Assembly: GCA_947495125.1 (NCBI GenBank)
Contig: CANLXL010000003.1
Location: 124,001-188,000, forward strand
Reading direction: 5' to 3'
DNA length: 64,000 nt
Origin: an uncultured Flaviramulus sp.
GTDB taxonomy: Bacteria > Bacteroidota > Bacteroidia > Flavobacteriales > Flavobacteriaceae
Part shown: piece after piece, positions 7,905 to 15,851 of the stretch
How the letters are laid out: each line of letters opens with the position of its first letter
Numbering within the stretch: position 1 is the stretch's first letter
Translations under genes and position numbers: made by a program
The notes under the pieces: generated by a model
Database searches by the model: none
What the model was told of the DNA's origin: nothing
The model's input: the letters and a program-made list of their open reading frames with translations, nothing else

Positions 7905-9342
7905 TACTACAAGATGTGATTTCAGTAACACGCAATGTATTCACCATACCCTTATCTTGAATTGGCATAGCCGCTAAACTAATTAACATATCACCTTCTT
8001 CTAAATACCCCTTTTGACAAGCTATTTTATTAACGTCCTCAATAGTCTCATCCGTACTGACAAACTTATCATAGTAAAAGGCCTTAACACCCCAAAGTAA
8101 ATTAAGACGTGTTAATATGCGTTTGTTTGAAGTAAATACCAGAATGTGACAAGAGGGTCGCCAAGCAGAAATCTGAAAGGCCGTATATCCACTATTCGTT
8201 AGTGTTGAAATGGCTCTGGCATTAATTTCGTTTGCCATATTAGCCGCGTGATAACAAATAGATTTTGTGATATAACGATTGGTACGAATATGTGGAGGCA
8301 ATTGTGGCACTTTAATTAAAGAAGAGTCTTCTACACTTTTTAAGATATCAGACATTTGCCTGATAACCTGCACAGGATAACTTCCCACGGAGGTTTCTCC
8401 GGAAAGCATCACAGCATCTGCGCCATCCATAACCGAATTAGCAACATCATTAACTTCGGCTCTCGTTGGTGTTAAACTGGAAATCATGGTTTCCATCATT
8501 TGGGTCGCAATAATTACCGGTATTCTTGCCTTTTTTGCTCTTAGAACCAATTGTTTTTGAATAAGTGGCACTTTTTCTGCCGGAACCTCAACACCCAAAT
8601 CTCCACGAGCCACCATCAAGCCATCACAATGTGCTACAATTTTATCTATATTTTCAACGGCTTCCGGCTTTTCAATTTTAGCGATTATTGGAATTTTATA
8701 GTCGCTGTGTTTACCAATTAAATCTCGCAATTGCATTAAATCCTCGGCATGACGAACAAATGATAATGCAATCCAATCTACGTCCTGTCCAATAGCAAAA
8801 ATGGCATCATCAATATCTTTCTCGGTAAGTGCCGGTTGAGATATATTTGTGTTTGGCAGATTAACGCCTTTCTTTGATTTTAACGGTCCACCTTGAATAA
8901 CACGTGCAACAACTTCTGTTTCACCATTTGTAGAAACGACTTCGAAAATAAGTTTTCCATCATCCAAAAGTATACGCTCTCCAGGCTTTGCATCTTGTGG
9001 AAACCTTTCATAAGTCATATAAACACGTTCCTTTGTGCCTTCGAAGCGTTCTCCCGTTGCAAATACAATTTCGTCGTTTTCGTGCACCACAACATCACCT
9101 TTCATAACACCGACACGAAGTTTAGGCCCTTGTAAATCTGCTAAAATAGAAGCATTATACCCGAACTCATCGTTGAGTTCACGAATCATACTAATGCGTT
9201 CCTCGACATCGCTATAATCGGCATGTGAAAAATTGATTCTAAACACATTAACGCCTTCATCAAGCATTCCTTTTAAAATGTCTTTTGTACTTGAAGCCGG
9301 ACCTAAGGTGGCTACTATTTTGGTTTTCTTTCTTAATGGCAT
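7900..9342 (-). CDS. pyk: Pyruvate kinase
   Basis: A complete 480-residue pyruvate kinase, which converts phosphoenolpyruvate and ADP to pyruvate and ATP at the end of glycolysis. It has the N-terminal KTKIVATLGPASS, the active-site region [48 protein letters not shown] and a C-terminal allosteric-type domain ending ITSCSI. The ATG at 9342 overlaps the stop of the upstream IPExxxVDY-type gene by one base (TAATG), indicating translational coupling. The same gene neighbourhood (rnc, small gene, pyk) recurs in flavobacteria. It is the intact relative of the two broken copies further left, and nothing suggests it is impaired. Confidence 0.97.
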   Translation of the reverse strand: MPLRKKTKIVATLGPASSTKDILKGMLDEGVNVFRINFSHADYSDVEERISMIRELNDEFGYNASILADLQGPKLRVGVMKGDVVVHENDEIVFATGERFEGTKERVYMTYERFPQDAKPGERILLDDGKLIFEVVSTNGETEVVARVIQGGPLKSKKGVNLPNTNISQPALTEKDIDDAIFAIGQDVDWIALSFVRHAEDLMQLRDLIGKHSDYKIPIIAKIEKPEAVENIDKIVAHCDGLMVARGDLGVEVPAEKVPLIQKQLVLRAKKARIPVIIATQMMETMISSLTPTRAEVNDVANSVMDGADAVMLSGETSVGSYPVQVIRQMSDILKSVEDSSLIKVPQLPPHIRTNRYITKSICYHAANMANEINARAISTLTNSGYTAFQISAWRPSCHILVFTSNKRILTRLNLLWGVKAFYYDKFVSTDETIEDVNKIACQKGYLEEGDMLISLAAMPIQDKGMVNTLRVTEITSCSI

Positions 9343-9827
9343 TAGCTAAAAATTAAATTGTCTTTAGATTTTAATTGACTACTATCTATACTATAAGCAG
9401 TTGCAATTTGAGGGATTTTTAAAAGACTGTTTATAATATATTTTTCTTTATTAAAATTATAGTCGTTATCTATTTTTAAAAAATAATCCACTTGCTTATA
9501 CTCCGATAATAAATGGATTGTTTTTGTAATCTTTTCTTCAATATCAAATAGTGACTGGTAATTCGACTCTTGATAACTTTCTGTTTTACAAATGTTCGAT
9601 ACCAAACTCCAATTAGTTAGTTGCTTACTGTCTTCCCATTCAAAAATTGAATATGTTGACTTTCCACCATTATAATCCAGATCTGAGGATCTTCGAGCTA
9701 GTGTAATCCCGAGATGTTTGTTTAAAAGAAATGCTAAACGATAATCTTCAAGAGCACAATGAATTGCAACTAAAGTAAATGTTACTTCTTCAAAAACATC
9801 ATCGAGAATAAGTTTGTGAACAGCCAT
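9342..9827 (-). CDS. IPExxxVDY-type conserved flavobacterial protein
   Basis: A 161-residue soluble protein of unknown function. It has no signal peptide or membrane helix. Features are an N-terminal LILDDVFEEVTFTLVAIHC, a central DLDYNGGKSTYSIFEWED and a C-terminal LLKIPQIATAYSID. From its place between rnc and pyk I identify it with the small uncharacterised family called IPExxxVDY in flavobacterial genomes; the signature itself is degenerate here (IPQIATAY). It ends one base into pyk and starts 119 bases after rnc, so it is probably transcribed with both. A role in RNA or central-carbon regulation is conceivable but unsupported. Confidence 0.65.
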   Translation of the reverse strand: MAVHKLILDDVFEEVTFTLVAIHCALEDYRLAFLLNKHLGITLARRSSDLDYNGGKSTYSIFEWEDSKQLTNWSLVSNICKTESYQESNYQSLFDIEEKITKTIHLLSEYKQVDYFLKIDNDYNFNKEKYIINSLLKIPQIATAYSIDSSQLKSKDNLIFS

Positions 9828-9946
9828 AACTTATATTAAACGCTGTAAATATAGTATTTATAAAATTGAGAGATTACAAATTTCTCTTAATATGACTAAG
9901 AAAAACAACTAAAACGTTATAGTTGAATAACTTTCTAAACATGATT

Positions 9947-10687
9947 TTAAATCATTTTAGACATTCTGCTTTGAAATGCAAAAAAGGCGCGTTTTGAAGC
10001 TTTTTCTTCCGCTTTTTTCTTAGATGTTGCCCGTGCTTTAGCTACAATTTTATCATCTATGGATAATTTAACCGAAAAATGCCTGACGTTATCATTACCG
10101 GTGTCTTCGTAAACATTATAACCGAACGTTTTTTTCTCCTTTTGGCACCATTCTATAAGCAAACTTTTATAGCTTATAACTTTTCCTTCGAGTTTTTCAA
10201 TATCCACATATGGAATAATAACGCGCTTAAAAATAAATCTTTCACAGTATTTATACCCTCGGTCTAAAAAAATGGCACCAACTAAAGCTTCGAATAAATT
10301 ACCATGAATATTGTCTCCAAACTGACCCGCCGGAATCTTACTTTCAACCAGATCAATGAGATTCAAATCCCTTCCTAATTCATTTAAATGTTCCCTGCTT
10401 ACTATTTTAGAGCGCATTTTGGTTAAATATCCTTCATCACCACTGGGAACTTCTAAATATAAATGAGATGCAATAACCGAACTAAGCATCGCATCACCTA
10501 GAAACTCTAAACGTTCATAATTAATAGCATTCCCTTTCCCATCTCTTATATTCATGGAACGGTGTGTGAAGGCCGTTTGAAAGTACTTCATACGCTTGGG
10601 CTTAAATCCAAGTATCTTGGTTAAGCGCATAAAAAAATTCCCGTTGCCTTTAAAACGGGAATTTAATATGTTACGAATGTTTTTCAT
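9947..10687 (-). CDS. rnc: Ribonuclease III
   Basis: A 246-residue RNase III, the endonuclease that cuts double-stranded RNA in rRNA processing and RNA decay. The catalytic domain shows AFTHRSMN and the signature YERLEFLGDAML, then GNLFEALVGAIFLDRGY with the second metal-binding acidic residues. The C-terminal double-stranded RNA-binding domain starts near residue 175 (YKSLLIEWCQKEKKTFGY) and ends with KKAEEKASKRAFFAF. Length matches the family. It lies downstream of fabF on the same strand with a 98-base gap that contains an inverted repeat. Confidence 0.96.
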   Translation of the reverse strand: MKNIRNILNSRFKGNGNFFMRLTKILGFKPKRMKYFQTAFTHRSMNIRDGKGNAINYERLEFLGDAMLSSVIASHLYLEVPSGDEGYLTKMRSKIVSREHLNELGRDLNLIDLVESKIPAGQFGDNIHGNLFEALVGAIFLDRGYKYCERFIFKRVIIPYVDIEKLEGKVISYKSLLIEWCQKEKKTFGYNVYEDTGNDNVRHFSVKLSIDDKIVAKARATSKKKAEEKASKRAFFAFQSRMSKMI

Positions 10688-10721
10688 CTGATATTTAATA
10701 TCTTATTTCAATGTCAGATAT

Positions 10722-10774
10722 AATAAACCATGTTTCATTTTACTGTAAAAATTAATTTATCGTTATGGTTTATT
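10722..10774. repeat. Inverted repeat between fabF and rnc
   Basis: Ten-base arms AATAAACCAT (10722-10731) and ATGGTTTATT (10765-10774) face each other across 33 bases in the short gap after the fabF stop. In transcripts of the minus strand it could form a hairpin that modulates readthrough from fabF into rnc, or act as an operator. There is no T-tract, so a simple terminator is unlikely. Confidence 0.35.
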
Positions 10775-10785
10775 TTATTCGGGAT

Positions 10786-12036
10786 TCAATCTATTTTTTT
10801 GAATAATACACAGGCATTATGCCCTCCAAATCCGAAGGTATTACTCATAGCTACATTAACGCTGCGCTTTTGAGCTTTATTAAGTGTTAAATTTAATTCA
10901 GGATCAATGTTTTCATCTACTGTAGTATGATTTATAGTTGGCGGAACAACACCATGCTCGATAGCTAAAATGCTTGCTATGGCTTCAATGGCTCCTGCGG
11001 CTCCTAATAAATGCCCTGTCATTGATTTTGTAGAATTAATATTGATATGCTTGGCATGATCACCAAATACTTTAGAGATGGCTTTAAGCTCGGCGACATC
11101 ACCTAGAGGTGTAGATGTACCATGTGTATTTATATGGTCTACTTCTTCAGGTTTAAGCCCTGCATTTTCTAAACAGTTTTTCATGACTTCAACAACCCCA
11201 ATACCTTCAGGGTGTGGTGCTGTCATGTGATGTGCATCTGAGGACAATCCTCCTCCAGCAACCTCGGCATAGATTTTTGCTCCTCTTGCCTTTGCATGTT
11301 CATACTCTTCCAGAATTAAAGCTCCCGCACCTTCACCTAAAACAAAACCATCTCTGGTTCCGTCAAACGGTCTTGACGCAGTTTCCGGGCTTTCATTTCT
11401 GGTAGATAAAGCATGCATAGCATTAAAACCTCCCATGCCCGCAATGGTAACGGCTGCTTCACTTCCTCCGGTAACGACAACATCACAATGTCCTAAACGT
11501 ATCATGTTTAAGGCATCGAACATCGCATTTGCCGAAGACGCACAAGCAGAAACCGTCGTGTAATTAGGTCCCATAAAACCATGTTTTATGGAAATATTCG
11601 CAGGCGCAATGTCTGCAATCATTTTTGGAATAAAAAATGGGTTAAATCTGGGAGTTCCATCACCAGCAGCAAAGTTTAAAACTTCCTGCTGAAAGGTTTC
11701 CAATCCCCCAATTCCTGCACCCCATATAACACCTACACGCAATTTATTAACATCGTCAAGATTCAGTTTGGCATCGGCAATAGCTTCATCTGAAGCAACC
11801 ATCGCATATTGCGCAAATTTATCCATCTTGCGAGCTTCTTTTCTATCTAAAAAATCAGTCGCGTTAAAGTTTTTTAATTCGCAAGCGAATTTCGTTTTAA
11901 ACTTTTCGGTATCATAATATGTTATAGGCGCAGCACCACTTTTTCCACCAATTAAACCATCCCAATATTCATCTTTGGTATTGCCAATTGGTGTTAAAGC
12001 CCCTAATCCTGTGACTACAACTCGCTTTAATTCCAT
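10786..12036 (-). CDS. fabF: 3-oxoacyl-[acyl-carrier-protein] synthase II
   Basis: A 416-residue KAS II that condenses malonyl-ACP with acyl-ACP in fatty-acid elongation. The thiolase-fold triad is complete: Cys165 in VSACASSAN, His305 in INTHGTSTPLGD, and His342 in KSMTGHLLGAAG with Lys337 just before. The N-terminus (RVVVTGLGALTPIGN) and C-terminal NTFGFGGHNACVLF are typical. It follows acpP by 12 bases on the same strand, so carrier protein and synthase are co-expressed. Confidence 0.97.
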   Translation of the reverse strand: MELKRVVVTGLGALTPIGNTKDEYWDGLIGGKSGAAPITYYDTEKFKTKFACELKNFNATDFLDRKEARKMDKFAQYAMVASDEAIADAKLNLDDVNKLRVGVIWGAGIGGLETFQQEVLNFAAGDGTPRFNPFFIPKMIADIAPANISIKHGFMGPNYTTVSACASSANAMFDALNMIRLGHCDVVVTGGSEAAVTIAGMGGFNAMHALSTRNESPETASRPFDGTRDGFVLGEGAGALILEEYEHAKARGAKIYAEVAGGGLSSDAHHMTAPHPEGIGVVEVMKNCLENAGLKPEEVDHINTHGTSTPLGDVAELKAISKVFGDHAKHININSTKSMTGHLLGAAGAIEAIASILAIEHGVVPPTINHTTVDENIDPELNLTLNKAQKRSVNVAMSNTFGFGGHNACVLFKKID

Positions 12037-12048
12037 AAAGTTAAATGC

Positions 12049-12282
12049 TTATTTTGCAGCTTCTATATATGATATAGCTTGACCTACTGTTGCAATATTT
12101 TCAGCTTGATCATCCGGAATTTGGATATCGAATTCTTTTTCGAACTCCATGATTAATTCTACAGTATCTAATGAGTCTGCTCCTAAATCGTTTGTGAAGC
12201 TTGCTTCAGTTACAACTTCGTTCTCATCTACTCCCAATTTGTCTACGATAATCGCTTTTACTCTTGATGCAATGTCTGACAT
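12049..12282 (-). CDS. acpP: Acyl carrier protein
   Basis: A 77-residue acidic four-helix carrier protein. The phosphopantetheine attachment serine is Ser37 in the canonical GADSLDTVE motif. It carries growing acyl chains in fatty-acid synthesis and is encoded 12 bases before fabF. A Bacteroidota -7 box lies about 32 bases upstream of its start. Confidence 0.97.
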   Translation of the reverse strand: MSDIASRVKAIIVDKLGVDENEVVTEASFTNDLGADSLDTVELIMEFEKEFDIQIPDDQAENIATVGQAISYIEAAK

Positions 12283-12313
12283 AATCTTTTAATTTTAAGT
12301 TTTAATTAGTTGG

Positions 12314-12321
12314 CAAAAATA
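12314..12321 (-). promoter_or_regulatory. -7 promoter box of acpP-fabF
   Basis: On the minus strand the sequence TATTTTTG fits the TAnnTTTG -7 element of the Bacteroidota primary sigma factor. It would give a leader of about 25 bases before the acpP ATG at 12282. The -33 element is not clear in this A/T-rich stretch. Confidence 0.45.
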
Positions 12322-12468
12322 AAAAACTTTATTTTTAAAACACACCTTTAGTATAAAAATGTGTTTGTAATTTACTAAAATTACTTTTAAGTATTTCCTT
12401 TTTACCTTCTAATTGTTAATAATTATTCTTTTTTTTGTTTGAATAATATTAACATTATTGTCTGTAAA

Positions 12469-13038
12469 ATGAAACGTATTGTAATTTTTGCCTCCGGTAG
12501 TGGTAGTAATGCTGAAAATTTGATTAAGTTTTTTCACAACAGGGATAATGCATCTGTTATTCAGGTACTCACAAACAATCCTCGTGCCAAAGTTCTTGAT
12601 CGATGTAAAAAGCTTAAAATTAGCACATTAGCTTTTAATAAAATCGCATTTACAGAAACGGAAGATGTCTTAAATATTTTAAAAGCGTCACAACCAGATT
12701 TAATCGTTTTAGCAGGCTTTTTATGGAAGTTTCCTGAACATATTTTGAACGAATTCCCTAATAAAGTTATAAATGTTCACCCCGCGCTATTACCTTCTTA
12801 CGGAGGCAAAGGCATGTATGGAATGCATGTGCATCGTGCTGTTGTTGCTAATAATGAAACTAAGACTGGCATTACTATTCATTATGTGAATGAACATTAT
12901 GATGAGGGGGCTGTTATTTTTCAGGCCAAGTGTGATGTAGCTGCGTCTGACTCCGCAGAAGATGTTGCCGCCAAAATTCATGAATTGGAGATGACACATT
13001 TCCCGAAGGTGGTTGAGAAACTTTTAAATGAACAATAG
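12469..13038 (+). CDS. purN: Phosphoribosylglycinamide formyltransferase
   Basis: A 189-residue PurN that transfers a formyl group from 10-formyl-tetrahydrofolate to GAR in purine synthesis. It begins MKRIVIFASGSGSNAENL, which holds the phosphate-binding loop. Catalytic Asn-His-Asp are in NVHPALLPSYGGKGMYG and VNEHYDEG. I chose the ATG at 12469 over a TTG ten codons earlier because family members begin right at the first strand. It is divergent from acpP and 72 bases upstream of an RNase H gene, with an inverted-repeat element in between. Confidence 0.94.
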   Translation: MKRIVIFASGSGSNAENLIKFFHNRDNASVIQVLTNNPRAKVLDRCKKLKISTLAFNKIAFTETEDVLNILKASQPDLIVLAGFLWKFPEHILNEFPNKVINVHPALLPSYGGKGMYGMHVHRAVVANNETKTGITIHYVNEHYDEGAVIFQAKCDVAASDSAEDVAAKIHELEMTHFPKVVEKLLNEQ

Positions 13039-13092
13039 TTCTCGATACTTCGCTTCGAGTGAAACCGAAAAATTGAGGTTCTGTATCGAGAA
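13039..13092. repeat. Intergenic inverted-repeat element
   Basis: Immediately after the purN stop, 10-base perfect arms TTCTCGATAC (13039-13048) and GTATCGAGAA (13083-13092) enclose 34 bases including CTTCGCTTCGAGTG. Elements of this kind (arms rich in TCTCGATAC / TATCGAGA) are scattered between genes in many flavobacteria; that is from memory. It could fold as a hairpin in the purN transcript. It is not an insertion sequence and codes for nothing. Confidence 0.55.
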
Positions 13093-13109
13093 GTAATTAA
13101 ATTTAAAAT

Positions 13110-13751
13110 TTGGGTAAAAAGAAAAAGAAATATTATACGGTTTGGAAAGGCCATCATACCGGAGTTTTCGAATCCTGGGATGACTGCAAGGCGCAAATAA
13201 AAGATTTTCAAGGGGCGCAATATAAATCGTTTTCTACATTCGATGCCGCTAAAAAAGCACTAAAGGGCAACTATAAAGATTATATAGGTAAAACCTCTAA
13301 GTTTAAAAGTGAGTTGTCTGAAGCTCAGCTTAAAAAAATAGGACAGCCCAATTACAATTCTATTTCTGTTGATGCGGCCTCAAGTGGGAATCCCGGAAAA
13401 ATGGAATATCGCGGTGTCGATACTAAAACCAAAAAGCAATTGTTTATTCAGGGCCCTTTTGAAGAGGGAACAAACAATATAGGTGAGTTTTTAGCTCTTG
13501 TTCATGGATTAGCGTTACTTAAAAAGAACAACAGTAATCGCATTTTATATACAGACTCCAGAACTGCTATGAGTTGGGTAAAAAAGAAAAGCTGCAACAC
13601 CAAGCTAAAACGCAGCGAAAAGAACAGAGCTCTTTTTGAATTGGTGGATAGAGCTATTGATTGGTTAAAAAGTAACACTTATAAAACAATCATCATAAAA
13701 TGGGAAACCAAAGCCTGGGGGGAGATTCCGGCTGATTTTGGAAGAAAATAA
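13110..13751 (+). CDS. Ribonuclease H with N-terminal viroplasmin-like domain
   Basis: A 213-residue protein with two modules. Residues about 5-50 form the viroplasmin/HBD-type RNA:DNA-binding domain (YYTVWKGHHTGVFESWDDC, then GAQYKSFSTFDAA). Residues about 80-210 form RNase HI with the acidic active site: Asp in SVDAASSGNPG, Glu in NIGEFLALVHGL, Asp in LYTDSRTAMSWV and Asp in the terminal ADFGRK. It degrades RNA in hybrids, such as Okazaki primers and R-loops. Start is a TTG at 13110, since the next methionine lies beyond the binding domain. Its stop abuts the stop of the convergent gene at 13752 with no spacer. Confidence 0.9.
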   Translation: MGKKKKKYYTVWKGHHTGVFESWDDCKAQIKDFQGAQYKSFSTFDAAKKALKGNYKDYIGKTSKFKSELSEAQLKKIGQPNYNSISVDAASSGNPGKMEYRGVDTKTKKQLFIQGPFEEGTNNIGEFLALVHGLALLKKNNSNRILYTDSRTAMSWVKKKSCNTKLKRSEKNRALFELVDRAIDWLKSNTYKTIIIKWETKAWGEIPADFGRK

Positions 13752-14357
13752 TTACTGCCGCCATTTTACCCACAAAACTATAGACACATTATTCACATTG
13801 CCATTGCCATCATTATTAATGGTGCCATTAATATAATCGCCTGCTGAAAAGTCTATATTTAAGTTTGTGCTTATATATTCTGAACTTACCGTTGAGATAT
13901 TTGTCGAAGTGTTGGTCGTATTCCCATTTCTCACCAAAATTGAAAATTGCTTCGCCTGGGCGCCACTACCGTTATTAGATTTTGCCGTGGCATATACTAT
14001 AGTTCCATCATACGGCATAAGATATCCCGATCTGTTATTTCCCTGATTACCTGTAGCTCTCAAATTGACATTGTCTTGATTACCACTTCTTCCTAAAGAT
14101 AGTGTTGTCACTTCTGTACTAAGCCATTTTACCCTGGTAGCATCATACATATATAATTTATCCCCAATAACTGCTAGTTGTCCGGTTATGGAACCCACAG
14201 GGGCTGTTTGAGCGTTTAACTCCAGAGCAGGAATGCCATTATTCGTGGTTCCTATTTCTAATTCAGCTGTCGGGTTTGTTGTTCCAATACCAACTTGTGA
14301 GAGCGACAGACTAGTAAAAAAAAGGCTTATTAATAATATTAAAACTACATCCCTCAT
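13752..14357 (-). CDS. Secreted VGIGTTNP-type surface protein, unknown function
   Basis: A 201-residue protein with a signal peptide (residues 1-20). It is followed at once by VGIGTTNPTAELEI, the N-terminal signature of a large group of Bacteroidota exported proteins resembling tail-fibre or collagen-like stalks. The rest is rich in Asn, Gly and Thr with predicted beta strands and no catalytic motif. Such proteins are probably cell-surface or adhesive. It lies alone on the minus strand and converges with the RNase H gene without a terminator between them. Confidence 0.7.
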   Translation of the reverse strand: MRDVVLILLISLFFTSLSLSQVGIGTTNPTAELEIGTTNNGIPALELNAQTAPVGSITGQLAVIGDKLYMYDATRVKWLSTEVTTLSLGRSGNQDNVNLRATGNQGNNRSGYLMPYDGTIVYATAKSNNGSGAQAKQFSILVRNGNTTNTSTNISTVSSEYISTNLNIDFSAGDYINGTINNDGNGNVNNVSIVLWVKWRQ

Positions 14358-14697
14358 GATATATTTTCCATTAATAACAATTAACTATTAAGACACATTC
14401 TTTTGTTAAAGTCACATAAATTAATGAGGGAAGTGTTTATAAAAAGACTGTATTCTAATAAAGCTAATATAATCTTTGATTTTAGAATTTAGCTATAAAA
14501 TATTACTGAAAACCAATATATTAGACATAAACAAGTCATATTTAGCCTTGAACACCTCTAAAGTTGACCTATGATTATCTTATTCCTTAAAAAACAGTGT
14601 ACAATTTTAAATAAAAAGACGTCTAATACATTAAAGAAAATATTCTTGATAAAGTATTTAAAAGACTTATATTTGCACAAAATTATCACTCCATTTC
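14358..14697. other. Intergenic region with PfkB promoter only
   Basis: A 340-base A/T-rich gap between two divergent genes. I see one strong promoter at its right end (14646-14675) and no ORF, RNA gene or repeat in the rest. No TAnnTTTG box was found for the minus-strand secreted protein. Confidence 0.6.
14646..14675 (+). promoter_or_regulatory. Bacteroidota-type promoter of the PfkB kinase gene
   Basis: TTG at 14646-14648 and TATATTTG at 14668-14675 are separated by exactly 19 bases, the canonical spacing of the Bacteroidota primary sigma factor. The -7 box ends 22 bases before the ATG at 14698, giving a short leader. It is the clearest full promoter in the window. Confidence 0.75.
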
Positions 14698-15627
14698 ATG
14701 GGTAAATTAGTAATAGTTGGCACCGTAGCTTTTGATGCTATCGAAACGCCATTCGGGAAAACCGATAAAATACTTGGGGGCGCAGCGACCTTTATTGGAC
14801 TTGCAGCTTCCCATTTTAATATTGATGCCACAGCAGTATCCATTGTTGGCGGCGATTTTCCTCAAGATTATTTAGATCTATTATCAAAAAAAAACATTGA
14901 TACCTCGGGTATAGAAATCGTTAAGGATGGCAAAACGTTCTTCTGGAGTGGTCGTTACCATAACGACATGAATTCCAGGGACACTTTAGTAACCGAACTT
15001 AATACGTTAGCGGATTTTAGCCCTGTCGTTCCTGAAAGTTATCGCAATGCGGAAGTTGTCATGCTTGGTAATTTACACCCCTTGGTACAATCTAGTGTCT
15101 TAGATCAAATGACAACAAAACCTAAACTGGTGGTTTTAGATACCATGAATTTTTGGATGGATTGTGCGTTAGACGATTTGCTCAATGTTATAAAACGTAT
15201 TGATGTTATCACTATAAACGATGAGGAAGCCAGACAATTAACCGGTGAGTACTCTTTGGTCGTTGCAGCGAGAAAGATTCATGCAATGGGGCCTAAATAT
15301 GTAGTTATTAAAAAAGGAGAACACGGTGCCTTATTATTTCATGATGAGCATATTTTTTACGCACCTGCTTTACCTTTAGAAGCCGTTTTTGACCCAACAG
15401 GAGCTGGCGACACTTTTGCAGGTGGCTTTGCCGGCTATTTGGCAAAAACAGGTGATCTTTCTTTTGAAAATATGAAGAATGCTATTATTTACGGTTCGAC
15501 ACTGGCTTCGTTTTGCGTTGAAAAATTTGGAACCGAGCGTATGCAAAATTTATCGAATGAAGAAATTCGTAAACGCCTGCTACAGTTTAAACAATTAACA
15601 CAGTTTGAAATCATCTTAAATGAATAA
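14698..15627 (+). CDS. PfkB/ribokinase-family carbohydrate or nucleoside kinase
   Basis: A 309-residue cytoplasmic kinase. PfkB signatures are the N-terminal GGAATFIGLAASHF and the C-terminal DPTGAGDTFAGGFAGYLA, whose Asp is the catalytic base. Substrate could be ribose, adenosine, fructose derivatives or another sugar; sequence does not decide. It has its own promoter, a terminator after it, and precedes a PurF-type gene. This neighbour pair recurs in flavobacteria and hints at nucleoside or ribose supply for purine synthesis. Confidence 0.88.
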   Translation: MGKLVIVGTVAFDAIETPFGKTDKILGGAATFIGLAASHFNIDATAVSIVGGDFPQDYLDLLSKKNIDTSGIEIVKDGKTFFWSGRYHNDMNSRDTLVTELNTLADFSPVVPESYRNAEVVMLGNLHPLVQSSVLDQMTTKPKLVVLDTMNFWMDCALDDLLNVIKRIDVITINDEEARQLTGEYSLVVAARKIHAMGPKYVVIKKGEHGALLFHDEHIFYAPALPLEAVFDPTGAGDTFAGGFAGYLAKTGDLSFENMKNAIIYGSTLASFCVEKFGTERMQNLSNEEIRKRLLQFKQLTQFEIILNE

Positions 15628-15720
15628 CTTATAATAATTGTACGAAATCATGATTAGACGATTATATATAACTATTGAAAAACAAATACTATTATCATAT
15701 AAAATAGAATTAATATAAAC

Positions 15721-15748
15721 AAACGCGCTCCAATTGGAGCGCGTTTTT
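15721..15748. terminator. Intrinsic terminator after the PfkB gene
   Basis: An 11-bp perfect stem, AAACGCGCTCC paired with GGAGCGCGTTT, has an AATT loop and a following T-run, 94 bases past the stop at 15627. It isolates the kinase gene from the downstream purF-like gene. Confidence 0.8.
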
Positions 15749-15851
15749 AATTTAAAAAAATCCTCCAAAGCGCTTTTCGTTTTGGGAACAAAAAATTTAT
15801 CATTTCTGCACCCGCCTATAAAACGGGTGGGAAAACGAAAACCTTTACAAT

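Noticed and set aside
13752-14357. Prophage tail-fibre gene
   Set aside because: VGIGTTNP-type proteins are widespread non-phage surface proteins in Bacteroidota and no other phage gene is nearby.
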